DNA of 21,862 nucleotides from Puniceicoccales bacterium (GTDB taxonomy: Bacteria > Verrucomicrobiota > Verrucomicrobiia > Opitutales > UBA953), in contig JAITPT010000230.1 in assembly GCA_031289285.1 (NCBI GenBank), positions 1 to 21,862 of the forward strand, read 5' to 3'. Position 1 is the stretch's first letter, and each line of letters starts with the position of its first letter. This document shows positions 1 through 8,700 of this stretch, piece by piece. Under the pieces are notes generated by a model. The model was not told the DNA's origin and did not search any database. It saw nothing but the letters and a program-made list of their open reading frames with translations. The translations under genes were made by a program, and so were the position numbers.

Positions 1-152
1 TTTTCTTCGAGAATGCGCTCCAAGTCATGGGCGATTTGCGTGTGTCCTTGACGGCGTTCGTCTTCGACCACGCGACGGCAGATGCCTTCCACGTCGGCAC
101 TGGTGCCGTTGTGAATGACCCGAAAAAAGCGTTTCATCAATGTGGCGTTCAT
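1..152 (-). CDS. AAA-type ATPase, N-terminal fragment (cut by window edge)
   Basis: Reading leftwards from an ATG at 152 the frame is open to the edge, giving about 50 residues that include RFFRVIHNGTSADVEG, VVEDERRQGH and AHDLERILEE. This helical start, with a basic first helix, an E-x-x-R-x-x-G-H segment and a terminal L-x-x-I-L, resembles what I remember of AAA ATPases paired with subtilisin-like S8 peptidases. The Walker motifs would lie outside the window, so the family call is inference from the N-terminus alone. A second in-frame ATG at 137 is an alternative start. Neither has a clear Shine-Dalgarno sequence. The gene points away from the TrlF/AlbA_2 operon on the same strand, separated from it by more than 800 bp of repeat-rich DNA. 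Confidence 0.55.
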   Translation of the reverse strand, partial: MNATLMKRFFRVIHNGTSADVEGICRRVVEDERRQGHTQIAHDLERILEE

Positions 153-367
153 GTTGGTTCGCGGGTTAAGTGAAATGTCGTTGGGAGAGGAAGCGATAAC
201 GACTGGTGCGACACAGGCGGGCAGCGTTGTTCGGCGGGGAACCTTGCTGCGCTGGGGAACTGGCGTTTGGCGGGAAGCCCGATGCTTCGGCGGAGGTCGC
301 CCTCGTGAACGTCGCGGACACGGCGCGGCAGCGAAGGCAGCGGAGACCGCAAAGTGAATCCGGTGCG

Positions 368-492
368 CGGCGCGTGGTGCGTTGTTGTCGGGCGGGCGGT
401 CATTTGGGAGCGGACGGCAATTTGATAAAGGCGCGGAAGGTGCGCAGGGCATTGAGATTTCGCAAGGTTTTTTTCGGGGCGACGGGCGAGAC
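368..492 (+). repeat. 125-bp direct repeat, copy 1
   Basis: Matches 5431-5555 in the same orientation with no gaps and 7 mismatches, so 118 of 125 bases agree. It includes the invariant blocks TGCGTTGTTGTCGGGCGGGC and GGCATTGAGATTTCGCAAGG followed by a T7 run. The substitutions do not look protein-constrained in any frame (several change the residue in the minus frame open through both copies), so this is probably a dispersed non-coding repeat, or possibly an unrecognised small RNA element. The two copies bracket the TrlF/AlbA_2 operon. Confidence 0.85.
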
Positions 493-609
493 GACGTAGG
501 TGGAGCATCGGAAGCACGGACGAGACGCCCGTGTCACGGCACGGGGCGCGGCTTGGCTACTTTTAGTCGCTATTCGTTGAGGCGAAGTGGTGGTTTCCGT
601 CGCGCAGGG

Positions 610-748
610 ACGCTACTGAGAACGCCAGCGTCTCGCTGGCATGGAGCAAAGTGGCTCGCGGTGCCCCGCCCGCCCGCCCGAAGCGTCGCCGGAGGCGATG
701 GCAGCGTGTAGCGACATGCCGACGAGACACCAGCGTTCTCAGTGGCGT
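610..748. repeat. Fold-back inverted repeat 1
   Basis: The left arm 610-643 (contains ACTGAGAACGCCAGCGTC) pairs with the right arm 715-748 (contains CAGCGTTCTCAGT), matching at 28 of 34 positions. The left arm also holds a small hairpin of its own, GCCAGCG-TCT-CGCTGGC. About 70 bp, including another short stem near CGTCGCCGGAGGCGATGG, separate the arms. There is no ORF inside. It looks like a MITE- or REP-type fold-back element. Confidence 0.7.
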
Positions 749-790
749 CGCTGCAAGACGCGCCCTTCTTGGCTTGTTTGCTACCAGTTT

Positions 791-963
791 GTTTCAACCT
801 AAGAACGGCAGTTCAGCGGGATGGGTTTGCGCAAGATTTTGAGGCGGATGCGGTTTCGCTTTCCCGACGCGCACCTTGCGGTGCGTGGAGCGAAAGCACA
901 AGCCGCAGACGACCAAAGGATTGCGCAAAACCGCCCGCATTAACTGCCGTTTTTAGGTTCAAC
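791..963. repeat. Fold-back inverted repeat 2 (MITE-like)
   Basis: The whole 173 bp forms one long imperfect palindrome centred at about 877. The outer ends are AACCTAAGAACGGCAGTT on the left and AACTGCCGTTTTTAGGTT on the right. Pairing continues inwards through GTTTGCGCAA / TTGCGCAAAAC and GCTTTC / GAAAGC to a tight central hairpin GCACC-TTGC-GGTGC. With a few one-base bulges roughly three quarters of positions pair. Part of the right arm recurs at 14212-14248. No coding sequence is inside. This is the shape of a non-autonomous mobile or REP-like element. Confidence 0.8.
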
Positions 964-988
964 TACTGGTGATTGGCTATGGTTCGAT

Positions 989-2236
989 TTACTGCGGCGG
1001 CTTCGCGGCAAAAATGGTTAAGAGAAGTTCGGCGTTATCTATCAGGCGGTATTCAGGACGGCGGCCAGAGAGTTTTTCGCTTTCGGATAAAATAATGGGG
1101 ACTCCTTCGCCGCGCTTATCCATTAGGAACTCTCGCTTTCCAGTGTAACTTCCAATGTCTAACGGACAGCGTGCAAGCAAACTTGCAAGCAATTCATTTC
1201 GGGCGGACTGACGCAGCGGGAGACTGTCGAGCGTCATGGTATTCGTGATTGTGCCGGGGGAGAAAACTTCCAAACGGTCAGCAAAGAGATGCAAGCGGAC
1301 TTTTGAACTTTGAATGGAATAATCTCGATGCGCGACCGCATTTACCAATGCCTCAAAAACGGCATTCATTGCGAATTGTGGAATGTCTCGGCGGGCTGGT
1401 TCTTTAACGGCATAAATTTGCATATTTCGTTCCACAAATTGATATGCGGCGGCAATCTGAGTGTCCAAGGTGCCGACAATATCTTTTGCGTCCAATTGGT
1501 AAGCGGCATTGCGTTCTTCACCTCTGTATGCCACGGCTTGGATAAAGGCGTTCGTGATGAACTCATGCGGCTTTTCCGCAGCCATTAACACGCCGCTCAC
1601 TGTTGGAAAAATGCCACCATCTCCATCGTAGGAGAGCAATTTAAGTTTAAGCAAAAACTCTGCATCGTCGTCGGGCGAGAGGGGCGTTTTGAACTTCCCC
1701 CAAAGTGTTTTGTTTAGTGCGTTTTCTGGCGCGGTCATCACTACTTGCTCGTCAAATCGAATTAGCCGTGCCTGACTTCGCTGCTGAAAAAGACGCGCCA
1801 GAACGTCCGGCTCCATTTCGCGTTTGGAACTGCCGATGCGGTGAAAATATCCGCTGGGGCTTTTATGAACAAAGAGACTACGCGGAATGTCCACGCGGAT
1901 GAGAACTCGCTCGGCATTGCCCTCGTCCGTCACAGGAATTTTCCGTATGCGACAAAAGAGTTGGGGTTTGATTAAATCATTACAAATTTCGCGAATCCAT
2001 GTTTCTACGGCGTCTAATTTGTCGGTTGGAATGCCATCTATTGTTTTTGTTTTGTCGTCAATTCCAAAGACGAAAACTCCGGTGGCGGAATTGGCCATCG
2101 CGGCAAACTCGTCGGCGATGTCATCGCGGCGTGGCTCCGCGACAAGAGTTCCCCTGTAACGCAAGTTTTTGAGTTCGAGAGAAGAGTCTTCTCCCAAGCG
2201 GATTTGTCGCAAAAGTTCGTCGGTTGTGTCAAACAT
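989..2236 (-). CDS. AlbA_2 (Schlafen-like) ATP-binding protein
   Basis: 415 aa. The N-terminal part carries the AlbA_2/divergent-AAA_4 pattern: LGEDSSLELK at residues 14-23 and AMANSATGVFVFGID at 46-60. The C-terminal part is a GHKL/HATPase_c_4-type ATP-binding fold with FEALVNAVAHRDY at 294-306, FSPG at about 325-328 and a Gly-rich RGEGV near 375. Proteins with this architecture (COG2865-like) are often annotated as transcriptional regulators or ATP-binding proteins, and many sit in defence loci. The start at 2236 is chosen because GGAGG lies 9 bases upstream and the ATG overlaps the TrlF stop (ATGTTTGA, 8-bp overlap). The longer frame from 2356 would run far into TrlF. The overlap implies translational coupling and a shared function with TrlF. 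Confidence 0.9.
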   Translation of the reverse strand: MFDTTDELLRQIRLGEDSSLELKNLRYRGTLVAEPRRDDIADEFAAMANSATGVFVFGIDDKTKTIDGIPTDKLDAVETWIREICNDLIKPQLFCRIRKIPVTDEGNAERVLIRVDIPRSLFVHKSPSGYFHRIGSSKREMEPDVLARLFQQRSQARLIRFDEQVVMTAPENALNKTLWGKFKTPLSPDDDAEFLLKLKLLSYDGDGGIFPTVSGVLMAAEKPHEFITNAFIQAVAYRGEERNAAYQLDAKDIVGTLDTQIAAAYQFVERNMQIYAVKEPARRDIPQFAMNAVFEALVNAVAHRDYSIQSSKVRLHLFADRLEVFSPGTITNTMTLDSLPLRQSARNELLASLLARCPLDIGSYTGKREFLMDKRGEGVPIILSESEKLSGRRPEYRLIDNAELLLTIFAAKPPQ

Positions 2237-5003
2237 GATTTTTGTCCTCCAAAGAAATTCGTTTATAGCGTTGCTCAAATGCTTTTTTTCCGCCCTCCAT
2301 AATCGTGCAGATAGACTCGCGAACGGGAAATTCCTCCAAGCCGCCTTGTCGGTCAATTTGGATTTGCCCGCCGTTGAACTTCAAGACATGGACGAGTTCG
2401 GAGTCGCCGTTGACAACGATGTTTGGGTTGTGGGTCGCGATAATTAATTGTCGGCGATTTTTATTCTCATGGATTTGTTTTACAATGAGGTCGTATATCA
2501 ATGCGTTGTCTAAGTCATCCTCGGGTTGGTCAATAACGAGCGGTTCATCGCCGTAACTCAAAAGAAATGCGAGAATGGCCGCTGCTTTTTGTCCGGCGGA
2601 ACCTCTCTCTAAGTCGTTGAATTTGGTTGCGTTTTCCGGCGACGGAGCGTATTTGACGCGCAAGAGGTCTTCGGGGAACCACGCTTCAAGGCGGTCAAAT
2701 GCTTGTGGTTTTTCGATTCTGAGTCGCACTAAACGCGCATCGAAACGCGCATCCGCGCCATGCTCGGCGCCTTCGGCAATTTTTATTGTTTTCGCTTTGG
2801 CATTCGCAAGCAAGTTTGGCAACTCTTGTGTTTTTGACTTGTTGCTTTCCCACTGAATTAAGGGTTGCAGAAGACTGTGTTTGTTATCTTGTTCATAAAC
2901 GGAACTATTAAATGTATTTCCGAGTTCCAGATAATCTCGGTAATCGTTTTCGAGTGTGGAGACATCGCCGAGAGCGACAAACTCCATGCGCACATACGGA
3001 TTTTTTCCAATGACCGTTTGGACAAATGCGGTTCGTTTTTGGAGCAATTCTGACCGCAATGTTTTGAACTGTTCGAGGAGCGTTTTAATTTGCGTCTGCG
3101 TCGTTTCTAATTCCGTTCTAATGTTTGCCAACTCGCGCAATTGCTGTTGCAATTGGTTGCGTTGGTTCACCCATCCGCTGTAGGTGGTGAGATTAAGCGC
3201 ATTTTGTTTTTCGGCATACGCTTGTGTGAGGGATTTGTAAGCCGCCACACTCTGGCGATATGCTTCGGCAAACTTGCTGTTGTTGTTTGCAGTTTCCCAA
3301 CGCTGGCGAATGGCTGTCACTTCGTCGGCGAGTTTTTGTAATTGCTCGGCAACGTGTTGCAACTCGCGTGTGGCTTGCTCGTGAATGGCCTGTATTTCGG
3401 CGCAAGTGTCGTCGGACGGTTCAAACAAATGCGCAGGAAAATCTGAAAGTAACAAGCCGGGAGCAAGGTTTGAAATTTGTTGCGAAAGCACGTCAAAGTC
3501 TTCTTTTCGTGGCAATCCGTTTCGCTGTTGAGTTCGCTTTTGATAATTCTTCAGGATTTCTCCATGTCCTTTCTCTTCGTATTGTTTTAAGTCTTTTTCG
3601 ACATCGGCAAGTTTGACTCGGATTTGTTTTTCGGTTGCAAGGCGGCGGGACAAATCGCGCTCGCGTTCTTTCAATTGGAGAAACTGGCTTGTGGCATTGT
3701 CCCAAGTGGATTGCCATTCTGCGCGATTGACCTCTGGCGCACGGTCTATGATTTCAAGCAGACCTCTGGGATTGGACGCGAGTTCTTCTATTTGTTTCTG
3801 ACTGTAAATACTAATTGGGAAGCGTTCGTGAATGTTTCCCGCTTCTACAGGAACCCAAGTGGCACCTTGTTTCTCGTCAAGCGCGGAGCCGTTGCCGTCC
3901 TTCCGCCAGCGTAGTCGATAGAGAACGCCGCGCCGTTGGAGGTTCAGTAAGATTTCGGTGCCTTCACGCATAATGCCTTTGTCGCGAGAGAGACGTGCAA
4001 AGCGTTCAATTTTTTCCTTTATTCGAGAGTCGTTTGGCAACGATTGGTCACGGCGCGTTGCAAGACGAATGGATTCAACCAAGGTGGATTTTCCGGTGCC
4101 GCGCCCGCCAATCAGCGAATTAAAATGTGGATGCAATGTCGCCACAAATGGCTGGGTGGGGACACTCCCGCAGACGCTCATATTTTCTATGGAAAGTTGC
4201 GTTAAAAAAACATCGGGATTGCGGTTCGGGTCTTCCGCCTGATTTTTTACACAGAAATCGAAATCTGCCAACGCGAGTCGCAAACCTTCAATGGACGGGG
4301 TGCCCATTTTTAGCCAACTTGTATGTTTGCCAATGTTTTCTGGTTTGTGCGCGTCGGAACCCGCGATTTTTGCAAGGCGCTCAACGGCTTTTTTCAAGTC
4401 GGTTGGCGTATCGTCAACGGCGATTTTGTGAAGGTTGCAAAACTCTGCGGCAAATACGGAATCAAGACTCCTTTTAAGGTCTGGCGTTAGGGAAGTTTTC
4501 TCGTGGAGCAACCCTTTGGAGACGTCAATATGGGCAGGGATAGCGATACCTCCTGCTTCGTTGATGGCCTTGACGACATCGAGAAATCCCTTGTTTGTCG
4601 CGATGTCTTTTTCGTCACCGAAACCAGAAGAGATGCCACATGCGCCCAAAACGGCAGTGATGTTACTCGTGCCACGACTTGGGTCGAAAACTGCTAACAG
4701 GTGAATGCGATTGGCACTGTCTGCCACTGTGATTTCCACGCCGGGAAAAATGATAAGGTCGCGATACCAATCTGGCTTTGCTGCTTGGCCGCGCAATTCG
4801 TTGTTCTTTGTTTTCAGAGCGTCAATCCATTCGCCGGAATTGTGGTCGGAGACGACAACGCAATCCAAGCCAGCAGACATAGCACTACGCAGCCAATCTT
4901 CGTGGACGATGAGCGGCGAGTTGTAATCGTGCGAGGCAGGTGTGTGTGTGTGGAAATCAAATTTCCACCACTTGCTACCGATGTGGATTGAGTTGTTAGT
5001 CAT
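2229..5003 (-). CDS. TrlF-family protein: PHP phosphoesterase fused to SMC-like ATPase
   Basis: 924 aa. Residues 1 to about 250 are a PHP (polymerase/histidinol phosphatase) domain with the metal ligands in place: DFHTHTP (HxH at 18-20), SDH at 52-54, PGVEI at 87-91, IPAH at 155-158 and GSDAH at 215-219. An ABC/SMC-type ATPase follows: Walker A GGRGTGKS at 299-306, a long Gln/Glu-rich region likely to be coiled coil (about 430-760), a signature-like GSAGQK near 801, Walker B VIDQPEDD at 823-830 and the H-loop ATHN at 856-859. This architecture is known as the TrlF family AAA-like ATPase. All key motifs look intact, so a metal-dependent phosphoesterase or nuclease gated by an ATPase is likely (inference). 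The start at 5003 (MTNNSIHIG) fits the family N-terminus, with a weak AGGA upstream. An upstream in-frame ATG at 5132 would add 43 low-complexity residues. It is more AT-rich than its flanks, consistent with transfer. Confidence 0.9.
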   Translation of the reverse strand: MTNNSIHIGSKWWKFDFHTHTPASHDYNSPLIVHEDWLRSAMSAGLDCVVVSDHNSGEWIDALKTKNNELRGQAAKPDWYRDLIIFPGVEITVADSANRIHLLAVFDPSRGTSNITAVLGACGISSGFGDEKDIATNKGFLDVVKAINEAGGIAIPAHIDVSKGLLHEKTSLTPDLKRSLDSVFAAEFCNLHKIAVDDTPTDLKKAVERLAKIAGSDAHKPENIGKHTSWLKMGTPSIEGLRLALADFDFCVKNQAEDPNRNPDVFLTQLSIENMSVCGSVPTQPFVATLHPHFNSLIGGRGTGKSTLVESIRLATRRDQSLPNDSRIKEKIERFARLSRDKGIMREGTEILLNLQRRGVLYRLRWRKDGNGSALDEKQGATWVPVEAGNIHERFPISIYSQKQIEELASNPRGLLEIIDRAPEVNRAEWQSTWDNATSQFLQLKERERDLSRRLATEKQIRVKLADVEKDLKQYEEKGHGEILKNYQKRTQQRNGLPRKEDFDVLSQQISNLAPGLLLSDFPAHLFEPSDDTCAEIQAIHEQATRELQHVAEQLQKLADEVTAIRQRWETANNNSKFAEAYRQSVAAYKSLTQAYAEKQNALNLTTYSGWVNQRNQLQQQLRELANIRTELETTQTQIKTLLEQFKTLRSELLQKRTAFVQTVIGKNPYVRMEFVALGDVSTLENDYRDYLELGNTFNSSVYEQDNKHSLLQPLIQWESNKSKTQELPNLLANAKAKTIKIAEGAEHGADARFDARLVRLRIEKPQAFDRLEAWFPEDLLRVKYAPSPENATKFNDLERGSAGQKAAAILAFLLSYGDEPLVIDQPEDDLDNALIYDLIVKQIHENKNRRQLIIATHNPNIVVNGDSELVHVLKFNGGQIQIDRQGGLEEFPVRESICTIMEGGKKAFEQRYKRISLEDKNHV

Positions 5004-5004
5004 T

Positions 5005-5238
5005 TTAGGTGTTCCTATGTGTTCCCAGTGTTTGAGCGTTTGAGTAAGACGGCTTGTGCGAGGGGAGTAGTGATTTTTTAAGGCAGTGGCAAGAATTATA
5101 TTTGCCGTGCGCGGGGAGACCGAGGAGGTCAAGTTCCTCGTGAAAGACGGGGCGCGGGGCGACGGCGAGCGCGTCGTCGGGCGATTGGAGCGTGAGGCGG
5201 ACGCCGTTGGCGGGCTTGTCCCAGAGGAGTTTGAACAT
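5005..5238 (-). pseudogene. Short ORF just upstream of TrlF, possible gene remnant
   Basis: 77 residues. The stretch MFKLLWDKPANGVRLTL, through VAPRPVFHEELDLLGL, looks like genuine protein; after about residue 45 it turns into unpatterned sequence. From memory the start resembles the N-terminus of some PAPS-reductase-like (COG0175) proteins, but I could not confirm this. The stop TAA ends one base before the TrlF ATG, so it could be a truncated first gene of the operon, or the 5' stub of a gene whose body was replaced by the TrlF cassette. A TATAAT hexamer on the minus strand (5095-5100) lies inside it and could be a -10 box for TrlF, but no good -35 accompanies it. There is no ribosome binding site. 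Confidence 0.35.
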
Positions 5239-5430
5239 GGCGCGAGGAGTTGCTATGAGGCGGGCGTTCTCACCCGCGACAGGTAGGAACGCGACTCCGC
5301 GTGGGTGTTTTGAAGGGAGGGTGAGGATTGCCGAGAAGCCGAGAAGGCGTGACGTAAGGGACTTTGTGAGCTTGGTGAGGGCGAGACGCCCGTGCCACGG
5401 CGCGGGGATGGCGCGGCTGCGGAGGGTGGG

Positions 5431-5555
5431 CGGCGCGTGTTGCGTTGTTGTCGGGCGGGCGGTCATTTGAGAGCAGACGGCAATTTGATGAAGGCGCGGA
5501 CGGTGCGCGGGGCATTGAGATTTCGCAAGGTTTTTTTCGGGGCGACGAGCGAGAC
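5431..5555 (+). repeat. 125-bp direct repeat, copy 2
   Basis: Gap-free partner of 368-492 at a constant offset of 5063 bp, with 7 mismatches. Unlike copy 1 it is immediately flanked on its right by CCCGTGCCAC. Both copies point the same way and enclose the two fold-back elements, the TrlF/AlbA_2 operon and the short ORF, so recombination between them would delete the module. Confidence 0.85.
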
Positions 5556-5605
5556 ACCCGTGCCACCACACACAATAAAGTGCCAGCCATTTTTTTTCTC
5601 TTGAC

Positions 5606-5680
5606 TATCCGTGTCCGTGTCGGTCCGTGTTCGTCCGTGTTTGTCCGTGTTTGTCCGTGTTTGTCCGTGCTCGCGCTCGT
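5606..5680. repeat. Degenerate 10-bp tandem array (GTCCGTGTTT)
   Basis: Five or so consecutive units close to GTCCGTGTTT (variants ending TTC, TTT and CTC) are preceded by shorter GTGTCCGTGTCG units and decay into TCGCGCTCGTGTCCGCGCTC. The array lies just beyond the glycosidase stop codon. Period and setting resemble the other intergenic arrays in this window, although the unit differs. There are no spacers, so it is not a CRISPR. Confidence 0.8.
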
Positions 5681-5713
5681 GTCCGCGCTCACACTCATGC
5701 TCACGTGCCACCC

Positions 5714-8700
5714 TCACTCCACCCAAATCAGCCATCCCTTTTTGGCGGGCACCACAAACGGCTCGTTTGCCCGAATGTCACGCGCCTCCTGAAAGTTTTC
5801 TACAAAAGGTGCGCGCAACTTCGCATTTGGCTTCAAACCGAGCTTTGCCCAGTCGAGAGTTAAGGTCGCAGGCGCGTCCACCGCGCCAAAGTTGCCGAGG
5901 GCGATAAGCGTTTTTCCGGCGCGAATAAAAGCAGTGGCTTTGATGTCGGGGTGCCCCGTTTCGACGGCGCGTCCGGCGTCCCAATAACCAAGCATTTTTG
6001 CGTTTTCTATGCCAAACTCGCGCCACAATTTCCAGACCGGCACGGGCGAAAGCACTCCCCCTCTGTGGCGAGCCGTTGTGCCATAAACCGCACCCAACCA
6101 ACGATTGCCGCCGCCTTGTAGCATCTCGCTCATTACGCCGAAAGGAATGCCCGAAAATGTCACAAACCACTCGGCAGGTGTCATTGCGTTATAGCGAAAA
6201 CTTTCTCCAAACCAGAGGCGGTCAACGTAGGGAAAAAAGTCAGCATATTGGTTGGCAGCACCGACAGAGTAAGCCGTGTTGGAATGCAAATCTATCAATG
6301 CGCCCGGACGGTGCTTTGCTAAGATTTTGCGAATGCGCTTCATCACCGAGCGGTCAAAAGAAACATCGTCCATGTAAATCCCATCAATTTCGTAGTTTTC
6401 GCACATCCAGCGCAGCCCTTCTAAGTAGTAGTTTATCCAGCGCGAAAAACCTGCGAGGACGAGTGCGGCGTCTTGTTGTTTATTTGGCAACTCTGTGAAC
6501 CACGCGGGTTTGTAGTCCTCGATAAGATGTTCGCAATACCAAGGCAAACCGTAGCCCGGGCCAGTGGGAAAAATCTCATGCCCAAGACTATTTAGCGCGA
6601 ACACCTCCGGTGCCCATGTTGTCAGTTCACGTATTGTATAATAGAGTTTCACTTTGCGGTTCTGCGCGTGTTGCTCTTGGATAAACTTTTTAAGCGGTTC
6701 GCGGACGATAAACGGATAATTGATAACTGGGTTGAGCGGAGTGGCGTGGTGAATGTTCGCAATGTTCACGCCATCCTCGCTGGCAGCACGGTCAAAGTTT
6801 GCACTATTGCCATGAAAAAAGCGCATCGAAAATTGTTTCGCTGTGTCAAGCGGCTTTACAGGAGTGGCCAAAAATGAAAACTCAAAATCGAGCGGCGTTT
6901 TTGCTACAACACAAGTGCCAGTCGAAGCGACAACTGTGGCATCTTTTCCTGTGGCGCCGCTGACGTTCACCGTGCCGCGTCCGCCGTTCGTCCAGACTTT
7001 TGGCGGAGCGGGCTTGTAGTCGTTAATCAGTGGCCCGTGGTAAGTTCCGCCGCGATACTCGGTGTGCAGGCCGCTGGCGCTGCCGCCAATCCAATGGCTA
7101 TCCCAAGGGCCTTTCCATTTCCACGTATAACCTTCTGGGCGAGTGCCGCCTTTGTGTCCAGCACCCATAAAATAAACCGAAGATTTGGCGGTGTGGCGCG
7201 TCCGTAGTGCAATGTTTTTGACCGGTGTTTTTTTATCCGCAGAGAGGCGTATGTTGTAGCGTAAATAGCCGTCGGCTTCCAGTGACGCCGCACAATCAAA
7301 ACGCAAGCCCGATTGCTCGCCGATAGAACGCCAGCGGACAAGCCCGCCTGCCACTTTTTCTATCTTCAAGTCGCCAGTGTCAAAACGCACAGTCTTCTCG
7401 CCAGTTTCTACAATAAACTCCGGCGGCTTAGAGAATATTTTTTTGCCATTGACTTCGATGTTCTCAGGCAGACCATTTTTGCCGATGGAGAAAGTCTTTC
7501 CGCTGCCAGAAATAACATTGTTTTCAACGCGCAAACTTTCGTAAGGCGCGACAGGTTCGTTGTCTTGGCCGATAGTCGAATTGAGCCAGCGCAAACGCGA
7601 GTGCCGCCAAGGTTCGCCGTCGCCTTTATCCGCAAATGCATTCCCCTTTACGATGATGGAGATATTTACTTTTTGTGGACGCGAGTTTTCGGCGTAAATC
7701 GTGGCGGTGCCTTTGTAAATCCCTTCTGCTGCGAAGGAGGGAATTTGCAAGCCGCACCAGAGTGCTTGGACTTTTCCGGCGGGGACGTTCACGTCAAAGC
7801 GGATAGGTTTTCCGTCCCAATTTACACCGCCTAAATTAAAACAAGTAATTTCGTTTGCGGGGATAGTTTTGCCGCCATACGCTTGATGCGTGAAATCGGA
7901 GAAAACGATGTTGACGTGCCGCGCTTCTTTATGCGTCGCCCATAATCCGATTTGCCATGTGTAATATTCGTTTGGATGCGCAATGCCTGCAAATGAATAG
8001 GAGTCAGAGTCTCTGTCGCGTTTTATCCAGTGCGCAGAAATTGTTTTTAAGCGAATAGGATAAGCGCGGTCTTCGGTGAAAAGACGAAAGTCGCCCGCAG
8101 GCACAAACTTTTTAAGCGCGTCTATTTCGGCGTCGCTGGCGACCAAGCCCGTCGGTGTCCAGAAGTCAAGTTTTGTGCGCGATTCAAAACACAAAACTTC
8201 GGCGACAATGTGCGGTTTCCCGTGCGCGGCTTTTTTCTCCCACGCGGGGTCGTTTTTATATTCTGGGCGTAGATAATCGTTGTAGGGACGCCCGTAGCGA
8301 GCGTCGCCGTGGGCACCGCGAAACTTATACGGCAGGTAGTAAATATAGTAATCTCCCGCGCCGTATTCCGGCTTGAAAACAACAAGGCCCGTATCGCGTG
8401 TCACTTCGCAACGGACATTTTTGACAACACGGTCGGCGGCGTCGGTGACAATCACGCGCTTGCGCTCAGGGTGCAAATCGGGACGCCGCCAAATCAAACG
8501 CGCCGACACGACTTCCGCCCCCGCAGCCGGTTCGGCTTTGGGCAAAGGGAGACCGGTGCTGTCCGCCCGCACGAGGTCGGGAGGCGTCACGCGCACGACA
8601 GCGCGGTGGTTCCCGCGCATATCAACATCCCAAAGTTTGGACGCGACGACGAACGGAACGCCATCGGGCGCAAACGGCTCGTATTGGCTGTCGCCATCGG

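Larger units (their letters stand above)
153..988. other. Gene-free, repeat-rich spacer
   Basis: No open frame here has the composition or motifs of a real protein. Several frames are open only because the DNA is GC-rich. The stretch holds one copy of a 125-bp direct repeat, two successive fold-back inverted repeats, and a CGAGACGCCCGTG motif at 521-533 shared with other intergenic sites. It probably contains the 3' end of the AlbA_2 transcript and the promoter of the left-edge ATPase, but I could not pick out a convincing promoter or terminator. Confidence 0.6.
5239..5713. other. Gene-free spacer between glycosidase and TrlF operon
   Basis: No supportable gene. It contains GGCGAGACGCCCGTGCC at 5380-5396, copy 2 of the 125-bp repeat, a further degenerate copy of the same motif at about 5549-5566, and a 10-bp tandem array at 5606-5680. 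It would carry the end of the glycosidase transcript on the minus strand. I saw no clear hairpin plus T-tract terminator. Confidence 0.6.

Noticed and set aside
382..711. Open frames across the gene-free spacer
   Set aside because: They have no ribosome binding sites, contain repeat DNA and lack recognisable protein patterns.
5095..5100. TATAAT on the minus strand as the TrlF promoter
   Set aside because: The hexamer is exact, but no acceptable -35 lies 16-18 bp upstream and AT-rich DNA makes chance matches likely. It is kept only as a remark.
5239..5571. Upstream extension of the short ORF before TrlF
   Set aside because: The extra residues come from the 125-bp repeat and low-complexity DNA and differ between the two copies without coding constraint.
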